Assembly (NCBI RefSeq): GCF_000512205.2
Contig: NZ_CP006644.1
Coordinates: 2,598,520-2,662,519 of the forward strand
Source of the DNA: Sphingomonas sanxanigenens DSM 19645 = NX02
GTDB lineage: Bacteria > Pseudomonadota > Alphaproteobacteria > Sphingomonadales > Sphingomonadaceae
DNA: 64,000 nucleotides
Direction of reading: 5' to 3'
Within the stretch, counting starts at the first letter, position 1, and each line of letters opens with the position of its first letter. The notes under the pieces were generated by a model that had not been told where the DNA came from, did no database searches, and worked only from the letters and a program-made list of their open reading frames with translations. This document shows, in pieces, positions 34,652-42,907 of the stretch. Both the position numbers and the translations under genes were made by a program.

Positions 34652-35424
34652 GCGCGCGCCTTCGTGAACAGCCGGTAGAAATTGGCGGTGGTCGTTGCCG
34701 CCAGATCCTCGATGCGCTCGCCGCGCAGATTGGCGAGGAAGCGCGCGGTGTCCGCTACGAAGGCGGGCTCGCCGGGCTTGCCGCGATGCGGCACCGGCGA
34801 AAGGAAAGGCGCGTCGGTCTCGACGAGCAGCCGGTCGGCGGGCAGCCGTGCTGCGGTTTCCTGCAGCGCGGCGGCGTTCTTGAAGGTCACGATCCCCGAG
34901 ATCGAGATGAACAGGCCGAGGTCGAGCATCCTGTCCGCGAAACCACCGCTCGCGGTGAAGCAGTGGATCAGCGCCGGGAAGGCGCCCTTCCCCATCTCCT
35001 CGGCCAGGATCGCGGCAGTATCGTCCTCGGCGTCGCGGGTGTGGACGATCAGCGGCAGTCCGGTCTCGCGCGCGGCGGCGATGTGCGAGCGGAAGCTCGT
35101 CTTCTGCCGGTCGCGGTCGCTATGGTCGTAATAATAATCGAGCCCGGTCTCGCCGATGCCGATGACGCGCGGGTGCGCTGCGCGCGCGACCAGCTTGGCG
35201 GCGTCGATATCGGGATGCGCATCCGCCTCATGCGGGTGGATGCCGACCGACGCCCACACATCCGCCTCGCGCTCGGCGACCGCCAGCACATCGTCCCATT
35301 CGCGTTCGCGCGTCGAGATGTTGAGCATCGCCGAGACGCCCGCGCCGCGTGCGCGGTCGAGCGCCTCCTGCTGGTGCTCGGCGAGCCCCTTGTAGTTGAG
35401 GTGGCAGTGCGAATCGACGAGCAT
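34648..35424 (-). CDS. tatD: TatD family metal-dependent hydrolase (DNase)
   Basis: TatD proteins are amidohydrolase-fold 3'-5' exonucleases, implicated in DNA repair and quality control. The 258-residue product starts Met-Leu-Val-Asp-Ser-His-Cys-His-Leu and carries Gly-Glu-Thr-Gly-Leu-Asp-Tyr-Tyr, His-Thr-Arg and Glu-Thr-Asp-Ala-Pro, all metal or active-site motifs of the family. Its start overlaps the metG stop (TGATG) and its stop overlaps the next gene, so metG, tatD, the MBL hydrolase and the small membrane protein form one operon. Confidence 0.93.
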   Translation of the reverse strand: MLVDSHCHLNYKGLAEHQQEALDRARGAGVSAMLNISTREREWDDVLAVAEREADVWASVGIHPHEADAHPDIDAAKLVARAAHPRVIGIGETGLDYYYDHSDRDRQKTSFRSHIAAARETGLPLIVHTRDAEDDTAAILAEEMGKGAFPALIHCFTASGGFADRMLDLGLFISISGIVTFKNAAALQETAARLPADRLLVETDAPFLSPVPHRGKPGEPAFVADTARFLANLRGERIEDLAATTTANFYRLFTKARA

Positions 35425-36989
35425 CAGGCGGCGTCCGCGGCAGGCATTTCCAGTTGCGGAAAGATAGGTGTCGGCGGCGCCAGCTTGAAGCCCGACGCCT
35501 GCAGCGCCTGATACCAGCCCGCTTCGGCGATGCCCGCGATCGTCCGGTCCGCGGCGGGAATACCGAGCTGGTCGAGCAGCTTCGCCGCCGACGCCGGGAT
35601 CACCGGCTGGATCGCGATGGCGAGGTTGCGGATCGCCATCACCAAGGTCGCCAGCACGGTTTCCATCCGGGCGGGGTCGGTCTTGCGCAGCGCCCACGGC
35701 GCCTGCGCATCGACATATTGGTTGCCGGCCCACACCGCGCGCATCCACGCCTCGATCGCCTGCGAGATCGCCAGGTCCTCCCAGTGGCGCGGCATCTCGT
35801 CGAGCGTCGCCTGCGCCACCAGCATCGAGAATTCGGTGTCGGCGGGCTGCGGATCGTTGAGATCGGGCAGCCGGCCGTCGAGATTCTTGGCGATGAAGGA
35901 GAGCACACGCTGCGCGAGATTGCCGAAGCTCTTGGCGAGATCGGCATTGACGCGGGTGACGATCGCCTCGGGGCTGTAGCTGCCGTCGCTGCCGAAGGTC
36001 ACCTCACGCAGCAGGAAATAGCGCAGGCCATCGACGCCGAAGCGCTGCGCGAGATCGAGCGGATCGGTGACGTTGCCGACCGACTTGGATTCCTTCTGCC
36101 CGCGATTGAGCAGGAAGCCGTGGCCGAACACCTGCCGCGGCAGCGGCAGGTTTGCCGACATCAGGAAGGCCGGCCAGTAGACGGTGTGGAAGCGGACGAT
36201 ATCCTTGCCGATGATGTGGACGTCGGCCGGCCAGAACCGCGCCATCCGTTCCGTGTCGTCGGGATAGCCGGCGCCGGTCAGATAGTTGGTCAGCGCATCG
36301 ACCCAAACATACATCACATGGCCGTCCGCCCCCGGCACCTTCACGCCCCAGTCGAAGCTGGTGCGCGAGACCGACAGGTCCGAAAGCCCGCCCGAGACGA
36401 AGGCGATCATCTCGTTGCGGCGGCTCTCCGGCCGGATGAAATCGGGCTGGTCGTTGAACAGCGCCAGCAACTTGTCCTGATAGCGCGAAAGGCGGAAGAA
36501 CCAGCTTTCCTCGACCGTCCACTCGACGGGGGTGCCCTGCGGGCTCAGGCGGACGCCGCCCTCGCCCCCGACCAGTTCCTTCTCGTCGTAGAACGCCTCG
36601 TCGCGCACCGAGTACCAGCCCTCGTAGCGCCCGAGATAGAGATCGCCATTGGCTTCCATCGCGCGCCAGATCGCCTGGCTAGCGGCGTGGTGCGCGGGCT
36701 CGGTGGTGCGGATGAAACGATCATAGGAAATGTTGAGAGCGTCATCCATCTCACGGAAATAGCCGGACATTTCCGTCGCGAGATCGGCCACCTCCATGCC
36801 CTTGTCGCGCGCCGTCTGCGCCATCTTCAGGCCGTGCTCGTCGGTGCCGGTCATGAAGAACACGTCGCGCCCGGCGATGCGGCGCGAACGCGCGATCGCG
36901 TCGGTGGCGATCGCCTCATAGGCGTGGCCGATATGGGGGCGACCATTGGGATAGCTGATCGCGGTGGTGATATAGAATGGGTCGGACAT
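35424..36989 (-). CDS. metG: Methionyl-tRNA synthetase
   Basis: The 521-residue class I synthetase charges tRNA-Met. It has the HIGH motif in Pro-His-Ile-Gly-His (about 18-22), Gly-Thr-Asp-Glu-His-Gly, and the second catalytic loop as Lys-Glu-Ser-Lys-Ser in place of the usual Lys-Met-Ser-Lys-Ser. It is the shorter MetG2-like form without the C-terminal dimer domain. The Met-to-Glu change is worth checking but keeps both lysines. It begins the leftward metG-tatD operon. Confidence 0.94.
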   Translation of the reverse strand: MSDPFYITTAISYPNGRPHIGHAYEAIATDAIARSRRIAGRDVFFMTGTDEHGLKMAQTARDKGMEVADLATEMSGYFREMDDALNISYDRFIRTTEPAHHAASQAIWRAMEANGDLYLGRYEGWYSVRDEAFYDEKELVGGEGGVRLSPQGTPVEWTVEESWFFRLSRYQDKLLALFNDQPDFIRPESRRNEMIAFVSGGLSDLSVSRTSFDWGVKVPGADGHVMYVWVDALTNYLTGAGYPDDTERMARFWPADVHIIGKDIVRFHTVYWPAFLMSANLPLPRQVFGHGFLLNRGQKESKSVGNVTDPLDLAQRFGVDGLRYFLLREVTFGSDGSYSPEAIVTRVNADLAKSFGNLAQRVLSFIAKNLDGRLPDLNDPQPADTEFSMLVAQATLDEMPRHWEDLAISQAIEAWMRAVWAGNQYVDAQAPWALRKTDPARMETVLATLVMAIRNLAIAIQPVIPASAAKLLDQLGIPAADRTIAGIAEAGWYQALQASGFKLAPPTPIFPQLEMPAADAA

Positions 36990-37037
36990 GCCCCGCGCCT
37001 TATCGCCTCGCCGCGTCGCGGGGAAGGCTTGGCCTGC

Positions 37038-37946
37038 TCAAGATATCGGCGGATCCCAATAAGGCGGATTGCCGAAGCGGGCGCGGAGATGCTCGACGAT
37101 CGCGCGCAGCTTGGCCGAGGGGTTCCGCCCGGCCGGATGCGCCATGTAGATGAACTCGGCCGCGGGCTGGACGCCGATGTCGATCGCGACGAGGCTGCCC
37201 GCGCGCATGGCCTCGCCAACGATGAACCCCGGCAGCAGCGCGATGCCGAGCCCGGCGATCGCCGCGTCGCGCAGCATGTCGCCGTTGTTGGAGCGCAGTG
37301 CCACCTGCGCGCGGACGGAGACGCCGCCTTCCGGCGTCTCGAACAGCCAGTCGGCGATGCCGCGATAAGCGTAGGACATGCTGCGATGCGCTTCGAGATC
37401 CTCGAGCGTCTTCGGCACGCCATGGCGATCGAGATAGTCGGGCGCGGCGACGAGGTAGCGCCGGCTGGGCGCGAGCGTCCACACGACGAGGCGCGAATCG
37501 CTGATCGGGCCGTGGCGGATGATCGCATCATAGCCGCCCGAGGTCGCATCGACGCGGCGATCGTCGAGGTCGAGCGTCAGTTCGATCGCCGGGTGCTCCG
37601 CGAGGAAGGGATAGAGCGCCGGCCCGAGATGCATGCGCCCGAAGGTCACCGGTGCCGCGATGCGCAACGCGCCAGACAGGGTGCCGCGACGCTCGGCCAT
37701 GTCCGCCGCAGCCTCGGTCACTTCGTGGAGGATGTGGCGGGCGCGGTCGAGGAAGGCGCCGCCATCCTCGGTCAGGGTCAGCCGCCGCGTCGAGCGATGG
37801 ACGAGCGCGCCGCCGAGGCTGCGTTCGAGATCGGCGAGCCTTTCGCTGACCACCGACTTGGAGAGGCGCAGCCGCCGCGCCGCCTCGCTGATCGATCCGC
37901 CCTCCGCCACCGCGACGAACGCGGCCAATCCCTCGATCCTCAACAT
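37038..37946 (-). CDS. LysR family transcriptional regulator
   Basis: The 302-residue product has an N-terminal LysR winged helix (Gly-Ser-Ile-Ser-Glu-Ala-Ala-Arg-Arg-Leu-Arg-Leu-Ser-Lys-Ser-Val-Val-Ser, about 17-34) and a periplasmic-binding-protein-like effector domain (about 90-295). It is divergent from an SDR gene 121 bases away, the typical arrangement for a LysR protein and its target. Palindromic TTCGG/CCGAA elements directly abut its start codon, suggesting autoregulation. Confidence 0.9.
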   Translation of the reverse strand: MLRIEGLAAFVAVAEGGSISEAARRLRLSKSVVSERLADLERSLGGALVHRSTRRLTLTEDGGAFLDRARHILHEVTEAAADMAERRGTLSGALRIAAPVTFGRMHLGPALYPFLAEHPAIELTLDLDDRRVDATSGGYDAIIRHGPISDSRLVVWTLAPSRRYLVAAPDYLDRHGVPKTLEDLEAHRSMSYAYRGIADWLFETPEGGVSVRAQVALRSNNGDMLRDAAIAGLGIALLPGFIVGEAMRAGSLVAIDIGVQPAAEFIYMAHPAGRNPSAKLRAIVEHLRARFGNPPYWDPPIS

Positions 37947-37947
37947 C

Positions 37948-37977
37948 GTTCGGATTTCCGAAAACCAGTTCCCGAAC
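37948..37977. promoter_or_regulatory. Candidate LysR operator cluster
   Basis: TTCGG-ATTT-CCGAA (37949-37962) is followed within six bases by GTTC-CC-GAAC (37968-37977), and a further CCGAAC occurs just beyond at about 37990. All lie in the LysR/SDR divergent gap, beginning two bases from the LysR start codon. Repeated partly palindromic half-sites are typical for LysR proteins. Direct evidence of binding is lacking. Confidence 0.45.
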
Positions 37978-38067
37978 TAGGTCACTACTCCGAACGACGT
38001 GCGTACGCCATCTTCGCAATCATCGACGGAACGGCAAAGGGCCGCCCCGCCGTTCAGGAGACATCCC

Positions 38068-38832
38068 ATGGATCGGTTGAACAACAAGGTGGCGATCATC
38101 ACCGGCGCAAGCTCGGGCATCGGTCGCGAAACGGCGCGTCTGTTCGCGTCCGAAGGCGCGAAGGTGGTGGTCGCGGCGCGGCGCGGTGCCGAACTCGACA
38201 CGCTCGTCGCCGAGATCGAGGCGGCGGGTGGCGCGGCGATCGCGGTCGCCGGCGACGTGCGCTCGGAGGCGTTCCACGAAACGCTGGTGCGCACCGCGGT
38301 CGAGCAGTTCAGCCGCCTCGACATCGCCTTCAACAATGCCGGCACGCTCGGCGAGGGCGGCCCCTCGACTACCGTCAGCGAGGCGGGCTTCGCCGACACG
38401 GTGGCGATCAACCTCACCGCCGCCTTCCTCGCCGCCAAGCATCAGATCGCGCATATGGCGGCGCATGGCGGCGGATCGGTGATCTTCACCTCCACCTTCG
38501 TCGGCCACACCTTCGCCTTTCCGGGCGCCGCCGCCTATGCCGCGAGCAAATCCGGCCTGATCGGCCTCACCCAGGCGCTGGCCGCCGAGTTCGGCCCGCA
38601 GCAGGTGCGCGTCAACGCGATCCTGCCGGGCGCGGTCGACACAGATATGTATCGCGACATGAACGATACCGAGGAAAAGCGCGCCGCGCTGACCGCGATG
38701 CACGCGCTGAAGCGGGTCGGCACGCCCGAACAGATCGCCCGCTCGGTGCTGTATCTGGCGTCGGATGACGCGGCGTTCGTGACCGGCACGGCATCTCTGG
38801 TCGATGGCGGGATCTCGATCACGCGGAGTTGA
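38068..38832 (+). CDS. Short-chain dehydrogenase/reductase (LysR-linked)
   Basis: The 254-residue SDR has Thr-Gly-Ala-Ser-Ser-Gly-Ile-Gly (12-19), Asn-Asn-Ala-Gly, and a Tyr-Ala-Ala-Ser-Lys active site, with the substrate loop after Pro-Gly-Ala-Val-Asp-Thr. The ATG at 38068 follows AGGAGA; the open frame upstream to 37999 lies in the promoter. It is transcribed away from the LysR gene, which probably regulates it. Substrate unknown. Confidence 0.88.
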   Translation: MDRLNNKVAIITGASSGIGRETARLFASEGAKVVVAARRGAELDTLVAEIEAAGGAAIAVAGDVRSEAFHETLVRTAVEQFSRLDIAFNNAGTLGEGGPSTTVSEAGFADTVAINLTAAFLAAKHQIAHMAAHGGGSVIFTSTFVGHTFAFPGAAAYAASKSGLIGLTQALAAEFGPQQVRVNAILPGAVDTDMYRDMNDTEEKRAALTAMHALKRVGTPEQIARSVLYLASDDAAFVTGTASLVDGGISITRS

Positions 38833-38857
38833 ATGGCGCCGTTCTGCGATTATCGAT

Positions 38858-38890
38858 TTTTCCTCCCTGTGCTTTCCTCGGGGAGGAAAA
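38858..38890. terminator. Hairpin between convergent SDR and GH65-like genes
   Basis: TTTTCCTCCC (38858-38867) pairs with GGGAGGAAAA (38881-38890) around a 13-base loop, between the ends of two convergent genes. The T and A runs are within the stem rather than after it, so this is not a textbook intrinsic terminator. Confidence 0.3.
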
Positions 38891-38896
38891 TTCAGT

Positions 38897-41164
38897 TCAG
38901 GGCAGCGGCTCGATCCCCTCGGCCCGCACCACCCAGCCCTGCTTCGGAACCCCCGGAGCGGCGCCTTCGGCGCCTTCCCACCCCGCCGCCATCATCCCGA
39001 CGGCGAGCAGTAGCGAGCCGTTGGACGGGAAATAGGTATCCGCCATCCGCTTGTAGCCATCGCCATCGGGGCCGCCCCGCTCTTCCGGCGCCAGTTCCAC
39101 GCGCGGCGTCATGCCCGTCGCGCCCCAGCGATTGTTGGCGGCATCTTCGAACAACCAACGCACCGCCGCCTCGCGCTCACCCAGCCGCGCGGCGGTCATC
39201 GCGATCATGGGGAAGTCCCAGCCCCAGGTCTGGCGGATGTCCCAATGCTTGCGCACCGCGGCCAACGTATCGCGCATTACCGGCGGTGAAACGCGGGTGC
39301 CGCCGATCAGCCCATAGGCCATCAGGAAGGAGGGATGGTCGCGGTTGAGGCAAGGCGGCTTCACCGCATTGCCGCTGCACGCCGCCGACATCGTATCCGT
39401 CCAGAAACCGGGCGAAGTCTCGACCGGGAGGTAGAGACCGTCGCGCACCGCAGGCGCGGGCAGCCCGGCGATCACCCGGTCCCAAGCCGGCTTGCGCGGC
39501 AGCCCGCGCCGTTCGCGCCACGCCTGCGCGGTCGCCAGCCCCCAGCGGAAATATTCGAGCTCGAACGCCGGATTGGTCGTGGTGAGCGGCGGATGATTCT
39601 CCTGCACAGGTACGATCGGCGGGCCGAGTTGCAGCCTGCCCTTTTCGCTCAGCGGCCAGGACGCGAGCAGTTCCGCCGTGGCCTCGACCAGCGCGCCATA
39701 GCGATCGAGCGCGGCCCGGCCGCCCTCCGCGCGGTAAAGCATCTCGGCCAGATAGATCGGGTGCGGCTGCTGCCACATGATGAAGGGGTTGATCGGGCTC
39801 GGGCTCTCCTCCCCCGCCGGCCCGGCCATCTTGGGCCACCACGCGCCCTCGACGCCATGGCGCTTCGCCCTGTCCCGCGCCTGATCCAGATGCGCGACAT
39901 ACCAGCCCATCGAGCGCTCGAGCAGCCCGGCACGGCCCCATTGCGCGAAATGCGCGGCGTGCCAGCCATGCATTTCGAGGTGGAACTTGCCGTTCCAGCT
40001 GTTGGAGAACAGCCCCTCTTCCTGCGGCAGCACGTCGCCCGCCTCGTTGATCGCGGCGAGATATTGCGACAGCACGACGCGGCGTTCGAGTTCGGCGGCG
40101 CGCGGATCGGTGCTGCCGCTGAAATCGATCGCCCCTCCCTTCGACCAATAGTCGCGCCACGCCGCAGCAACGCGCGCTGCCGCGGCGTCGTTGTCAGGCG
40201 CCGGCAGGGCCGCGGCCGCGCGCTCGAAGCCGGCGACGACATCCAGCCGGTCCTTGCCCGGCGCCGAGGCGCGGAAGCGGTGCGGCGCCACTGCCGTCAC
40301 CCGCCCGCCCGGCGCCTGGATGCTCGCGCGATAGCGCGTGTCGTCGATCCGCCGGTCGATCTGCACCGCATCGCGCTGCTGCGCAACGACGGTGCTGATA
40401 TGCCCGGCGCCCGCCGACCAGTCCGACGGATCGGGGTTGAGCTGGCGCGACACCCCCGGATAGCGCACGTCGATCGCCACCCGCCCCGCCGCGACCAGCG
40501 GCGAGATCACGCGCACGCGGACCAGATCGCGATCGGCGTCGACGCGCGTCTCCACCGTCACCGCTTGCCCGTCGAAACGGAAGCGGCTGGTGAGCGTGCC
40601 GGTCCACAGGTCGAGCTTCTGCTCGGTGCCGCTGAGCGCCTCGATCCGTGCGGGCTGCCCCTTGGCATCGGTCAGCACCAGCGCGACCCGGCCCAGCGAG
40701 AAGCGATGCGGGTTCTCGCGCAGCCAGGCGAGCGCCGGCCGCTGCTCGATCTCGGCGAAATCGCGGATGTAGGAATAGGGCTGCTTGCCGCGCCCGGGCA
40801 CGTCGACCAGTTCCTCGCCGTCGCGGGCGGTATAGTCGCTGGGGTTGGCGAAGCTGTGCCACGCCCACTGCGCCATCGTCAGCAGCGGGGATTGCCTGGC
40901 ATAGGCCTCGGGAAAGGTCTGCAGCCCGGTGATGTCGGCGGTGAAGCCGAGCGATCCGTTGCCGAGCATCACCGGCGCATGCGGATCGACCCTGGTCTGG
41001 ATTACATCGTGGCGTGAAACGAGCGCGTGGCGATCGATCGGCGCGCCGGCGCCGCCCAGCAGGAACAGCGCTGCGGCAGCAAAGCAGGTTCCGGCGAGCG
41101 ATCGAATGATAACGCTATCTTGGCTCCGCCCGGTTGCGCCGCCGCTGTTGCTCAATCCGATCAT
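38897..41164 (-). CDS. GH65-like (alpha/alpha)6-barrel glycosidase, exported
   Basis: The product is about 755 residues with a hydrophobic N-terminal export signal. Conserved stretches include Leu-Gly-Asn-Gly-Ser-Leu-Gly-Phe-Thr near the N-terminus and His-Leu-Glu-Met-His-Gly-Trp-His. Another is Trp-Trp-Pro-Lys-Met-Ala-Gly-Pro followed by Glu-Ser-Pro-Ser-Pro and Trp-Gln-Gln-Pro-His-Pro-Ile-Tyr. These recall GH65-type kojibiose hydrolases and related enzymes rather than phosphorylases. An alpha-linked oligosaccharide substrate is inferred. The ATG at 41164 has GGGGAGAAGG just upstream; an ATG at 41176 is the alternative. It is divergent from the xylosidase-xylanase genes. Confidence 0.68.
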   Translation of the reverse strand: MIGLSNSGGATGRSQDSVIIRSLAGTCFAAAALFLLGGAGAPIDRHALVSRHDVIQTRVDPHAPVMLGNGSLGFTADITGLQTFPEAYARQSPLLTMAQWAWHSFANPSDYTARDGEELVDVPGRGKQPYSYIRDFAEIEQRPALAWLRENPHRFSLGRVALVLTDAKGQPARIEALSGTEQKLDLWTGTLTSRFRFDGQAVTVETRVDADRDLVRVRVISPLVAAGRVAIDVRYPGVSRQLNPDPSDWSAGAGHISTVVAQQRDAVQIDRRIDDTRYRASIQAPGGRVTAVAPHRFRASAPGKDRLDVVAGFERAAAALPAPDNDAAAARVAAAWRDYWSKGGAIDFSGSTDPRAAELERRVVLSQYLAAINEAGDVLPQEEGLFSNSWNGKFHLEMHGWHAAHFAQWGRAGLLERSMGWYVAHLDQARDRAKRHGVEGAWWPKMAGPAGEESPSPINPFIMWQQPHPIYLAEMLYRAEGGRAALDRYGALVEATAELLASWPLSEKGRLQLGPPIVPVQENHPPLTTTNPAFELEYFRWGLATAQAWRERRGLPRKPAWDRVIAGLPAPAVRDGLYLPVETSPGFWTDTMSAACSGNAVKPPCLNRDHPSFLMAYGLIGGTRVSPPVMRDTLAAVRKHWDIRQTWGWDFPMIAMTAARLGEREAAVRWLFEDAANNRWGATGMTPRVELAPEERGGPDGDGYKRMADTYFPSNGSLLLAVGMMAAGWEGAEGAAPGVPKQGWVVRAEGIEPLP

Positions 41165-41200
41165 CCTTCTCCCCATCTTCGCGCCCGGCCGATTCTTGAT

Positions 41201-41233
41201 TTGACGTCAACTGTCTCATCTAATAGCATATTA
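41201..41233. promoter_or_regulatory. Two palindromes in the glycosidase divergent promoter
   Basis: TTGACGTCAA (41201-41210) is a perfect 10-bp palindrome with a central CG, and TAATA-GCA-TATTA (41221-41233) is a perfect inverted repeat in an A/T-rich stretch. Both lie in the 135-base gap between the GH65-like gene and the GH43 gene. A LacI-type or similar sugar repressor would fit, but no such gene is adjacent. Confidence 0.45.
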
Positions 41234-41299
41234 TCCCACAAGTTGAGAAGATAAACCGACCCGGTTCGTGGGCACAACGCAAGAGGGGATTTTCGAGCG

Positions 41300-42907
41300 A
41301 TGCGCACCATCTTGTTCGCCACCGCACTGGCCGTGATCGCTACCATGGCACCCGCCGAGCCGCCCGCCGCCGCTGGCGCGCGCTACGCCAACCCGATCCT
41401 GTTCGCCGACTATTCGGATCCGGACGTGATCCGCGTCGGCGCGGATTATTATCTCGTCTCGTCGAGCTTCCACCTCTCGCCGGGCATCCCCGTGCTGCAT
41501 TCGCGTGACCTCGTGCACTGGCGGATCATCGGCCATGTGCTGCCGCGCCTGCCCTTCGGCCCGCTCTACGACATGCCGGGGCCACACACCCTCGACGACA
41601 GCATCTCCAAGCCGATCGGCGGCACCAAATATGCCAGCGGCGTATGGGCGCCCTCGATCCGCCACCATGACGGCCGCTTCTACGTCTATTGGGCGACGCC
41701 GGACGAGGGCGTGTTCATGGCGAGCGCAACCGACCCCGCCGGCCCGTGGACCGCGCCGGTGCAGGTGATCGCAGCGGCCGGGCTCGAAGACCCCTGCCCC
41801 TTCTGGGATGAGGACGGCACCGCATGGCTGGTCCATTCACGCGTCGGCGCGGGGCCGCTCATCCTCCACAGGATGAGCCCGGACGGCAAGACCGTGCTCG
41901 ATGCCGGCATGACCATCGTCGAGGACAAGGCCGCGCTGCCGGTGCTCGAAGGCCCCAAGGTCTACAAGCGCGACGGCTGGTATTATATCTGGGCGCCGAT
42001 CGGCGGCGTCTCGACCGGGCCGCAGGCGGTGATGCGCGCGCGGTCGATCCAGGGGCCCTACGAGCATCGCGTCGTGCTCAAGCCCGGCGGCCCGCTGAAC
42101 CTCGCCGGGCCGCATCAGGGCGGCTGGGTGGAGACACCGGACGGCCAGGGCTGGTTCGTCCATTTCAACTCGACGGGCGCCTTCGGCCGCATCGTGCATC
42201 TGCAACCGGTGCGCTGGAGCGCGGACGGCTGGCCGATCGTCGGCGAAGCGGCGGCGGGCGAAACCGCGGGCGTGCCGGTCGCCTCTGGGCCGATGCCGGC
42301 GACCGCCGACCCCGTTCGCATCCAGGATGGCGACGAATTCGCCGACCGCACGCTCGGGCTGCAATGGGCGTGGAACCACAATCCCGACAACGCCGCGTGG
42401 AGCCTTGCCGAACGGCCGGGCTATCTGCGGCTGAAGGCCGGCCATGCCGAACATCTCGTCACCACGCGCAACACGCTCACGCAGATGCTGCAGGGGCCGA
42501 ACATGCGTGTCACGGCGCGGATCGACGTGTCGGCGATGCGTGACGGCCAGCGCGGCGGGCTCGCGCTGTTCGGGGTGAAGCCGAGCTGGATCGGCGTGGT
42601 GCAGGCCGGCGGCAAGCGGCGCGTGACCCTGGCGTCGGAAGGTATCGAGACCCCCGCCGTGGCGCTGCCGGGCAAGACGATCGAATTGCGTGCCGAAGTC
42701 GGCACCGGGCAGCAGGTGCGCTACAGCTACAGCCTCGATGGCGGCCGCCGCTTCGTGCCGCTCGGCGATCCGATCCCGCTGGCCAAATTCTCCTGGTGGA
42801 AGGGATCGCGCCCGGCGCTGTTCAGCTTTACCCATGCGAAGGCGGGCAAGCGCGGCTGGATCGATGCCGACTGGTTCCGCGTCGAGGTGACGGAGGCGCG
42901 GCCATGA
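41300..42907 (+). CDS. GH43 family beta-xylosidase/arabinofuranosidase, exported
   Basis: The 535-residue product has a signal peptide (about 1-25) and a GH43 five-bladed propeller with Tyr-Ser-Asp-Pro-Asp (general base region) and Leu-Glu-Gly-Pro-Lys (general acid). A C-terminal beta-sandwich of about 200 residues follows, as in many beta-xylosidases. It shares an ATGA overlap with the GH10 xylanase gene, which points to xylo-oligosaccharides as substrate. It differs from the GH43 at 13305 in length and accessory domain, so the two are not recent duplicates. Confidence 0.9.
   Translation: MRTILFATALAVIATMAPAEPPAAAGARYANPILFADYSDPDVIRVGADYYLVSSSFHLSPGIPVLHSRDLVHWRIIGHVLPRLPFGPLYDMPGPHTLDDSISKPIGGTKYASGVWAPSIRHHDGRFYVYWATPDEGVFMASATDPAGPWTAPVQVIAAAGLEDPCPFWDEDGTAWLVHSRVGAGPLILHRMSPDGKTVLDAGMTIVEDKAALPVLEGPKVYKRDGWYYIWAPIGGVSTGPQAVMRARSIQGPYEHRVVLKPGGPLNLAGPHQGGWVETPDGQGWFVHFNSTGAFGRIVHLQPVRWSADGWPIVGEAAAGETAGVPVASGPMPATADPVRIQDGDEFADRTLGLQWAWNHNPDNAAWSLAERPGYLRLKAGHAEHLVTTRNTLTQMLQGPNMRVTARIDVSAMRDGQRGGLALFGVKPSWIGVVQAGGKRRVTLASEGIETPAVALPGKTIELRAEVGTGQQVRYSYSLDGGRRFVPLGDPIPLAKFSWWKGSRPALFSFTHAKAGKRGWIDADWFRVEVTEARP

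Noticed and set aside
35454-38768. Very long open frame (about 1100 codons) on the plus strand opposite metG and the LysR gene
   Set aside because: It is antisense to clearly conserved genes, has an Arg/Asp/His/Gly-biased composition, no family motifs and no ribosome binding site. It is a by-product of high G+C content.
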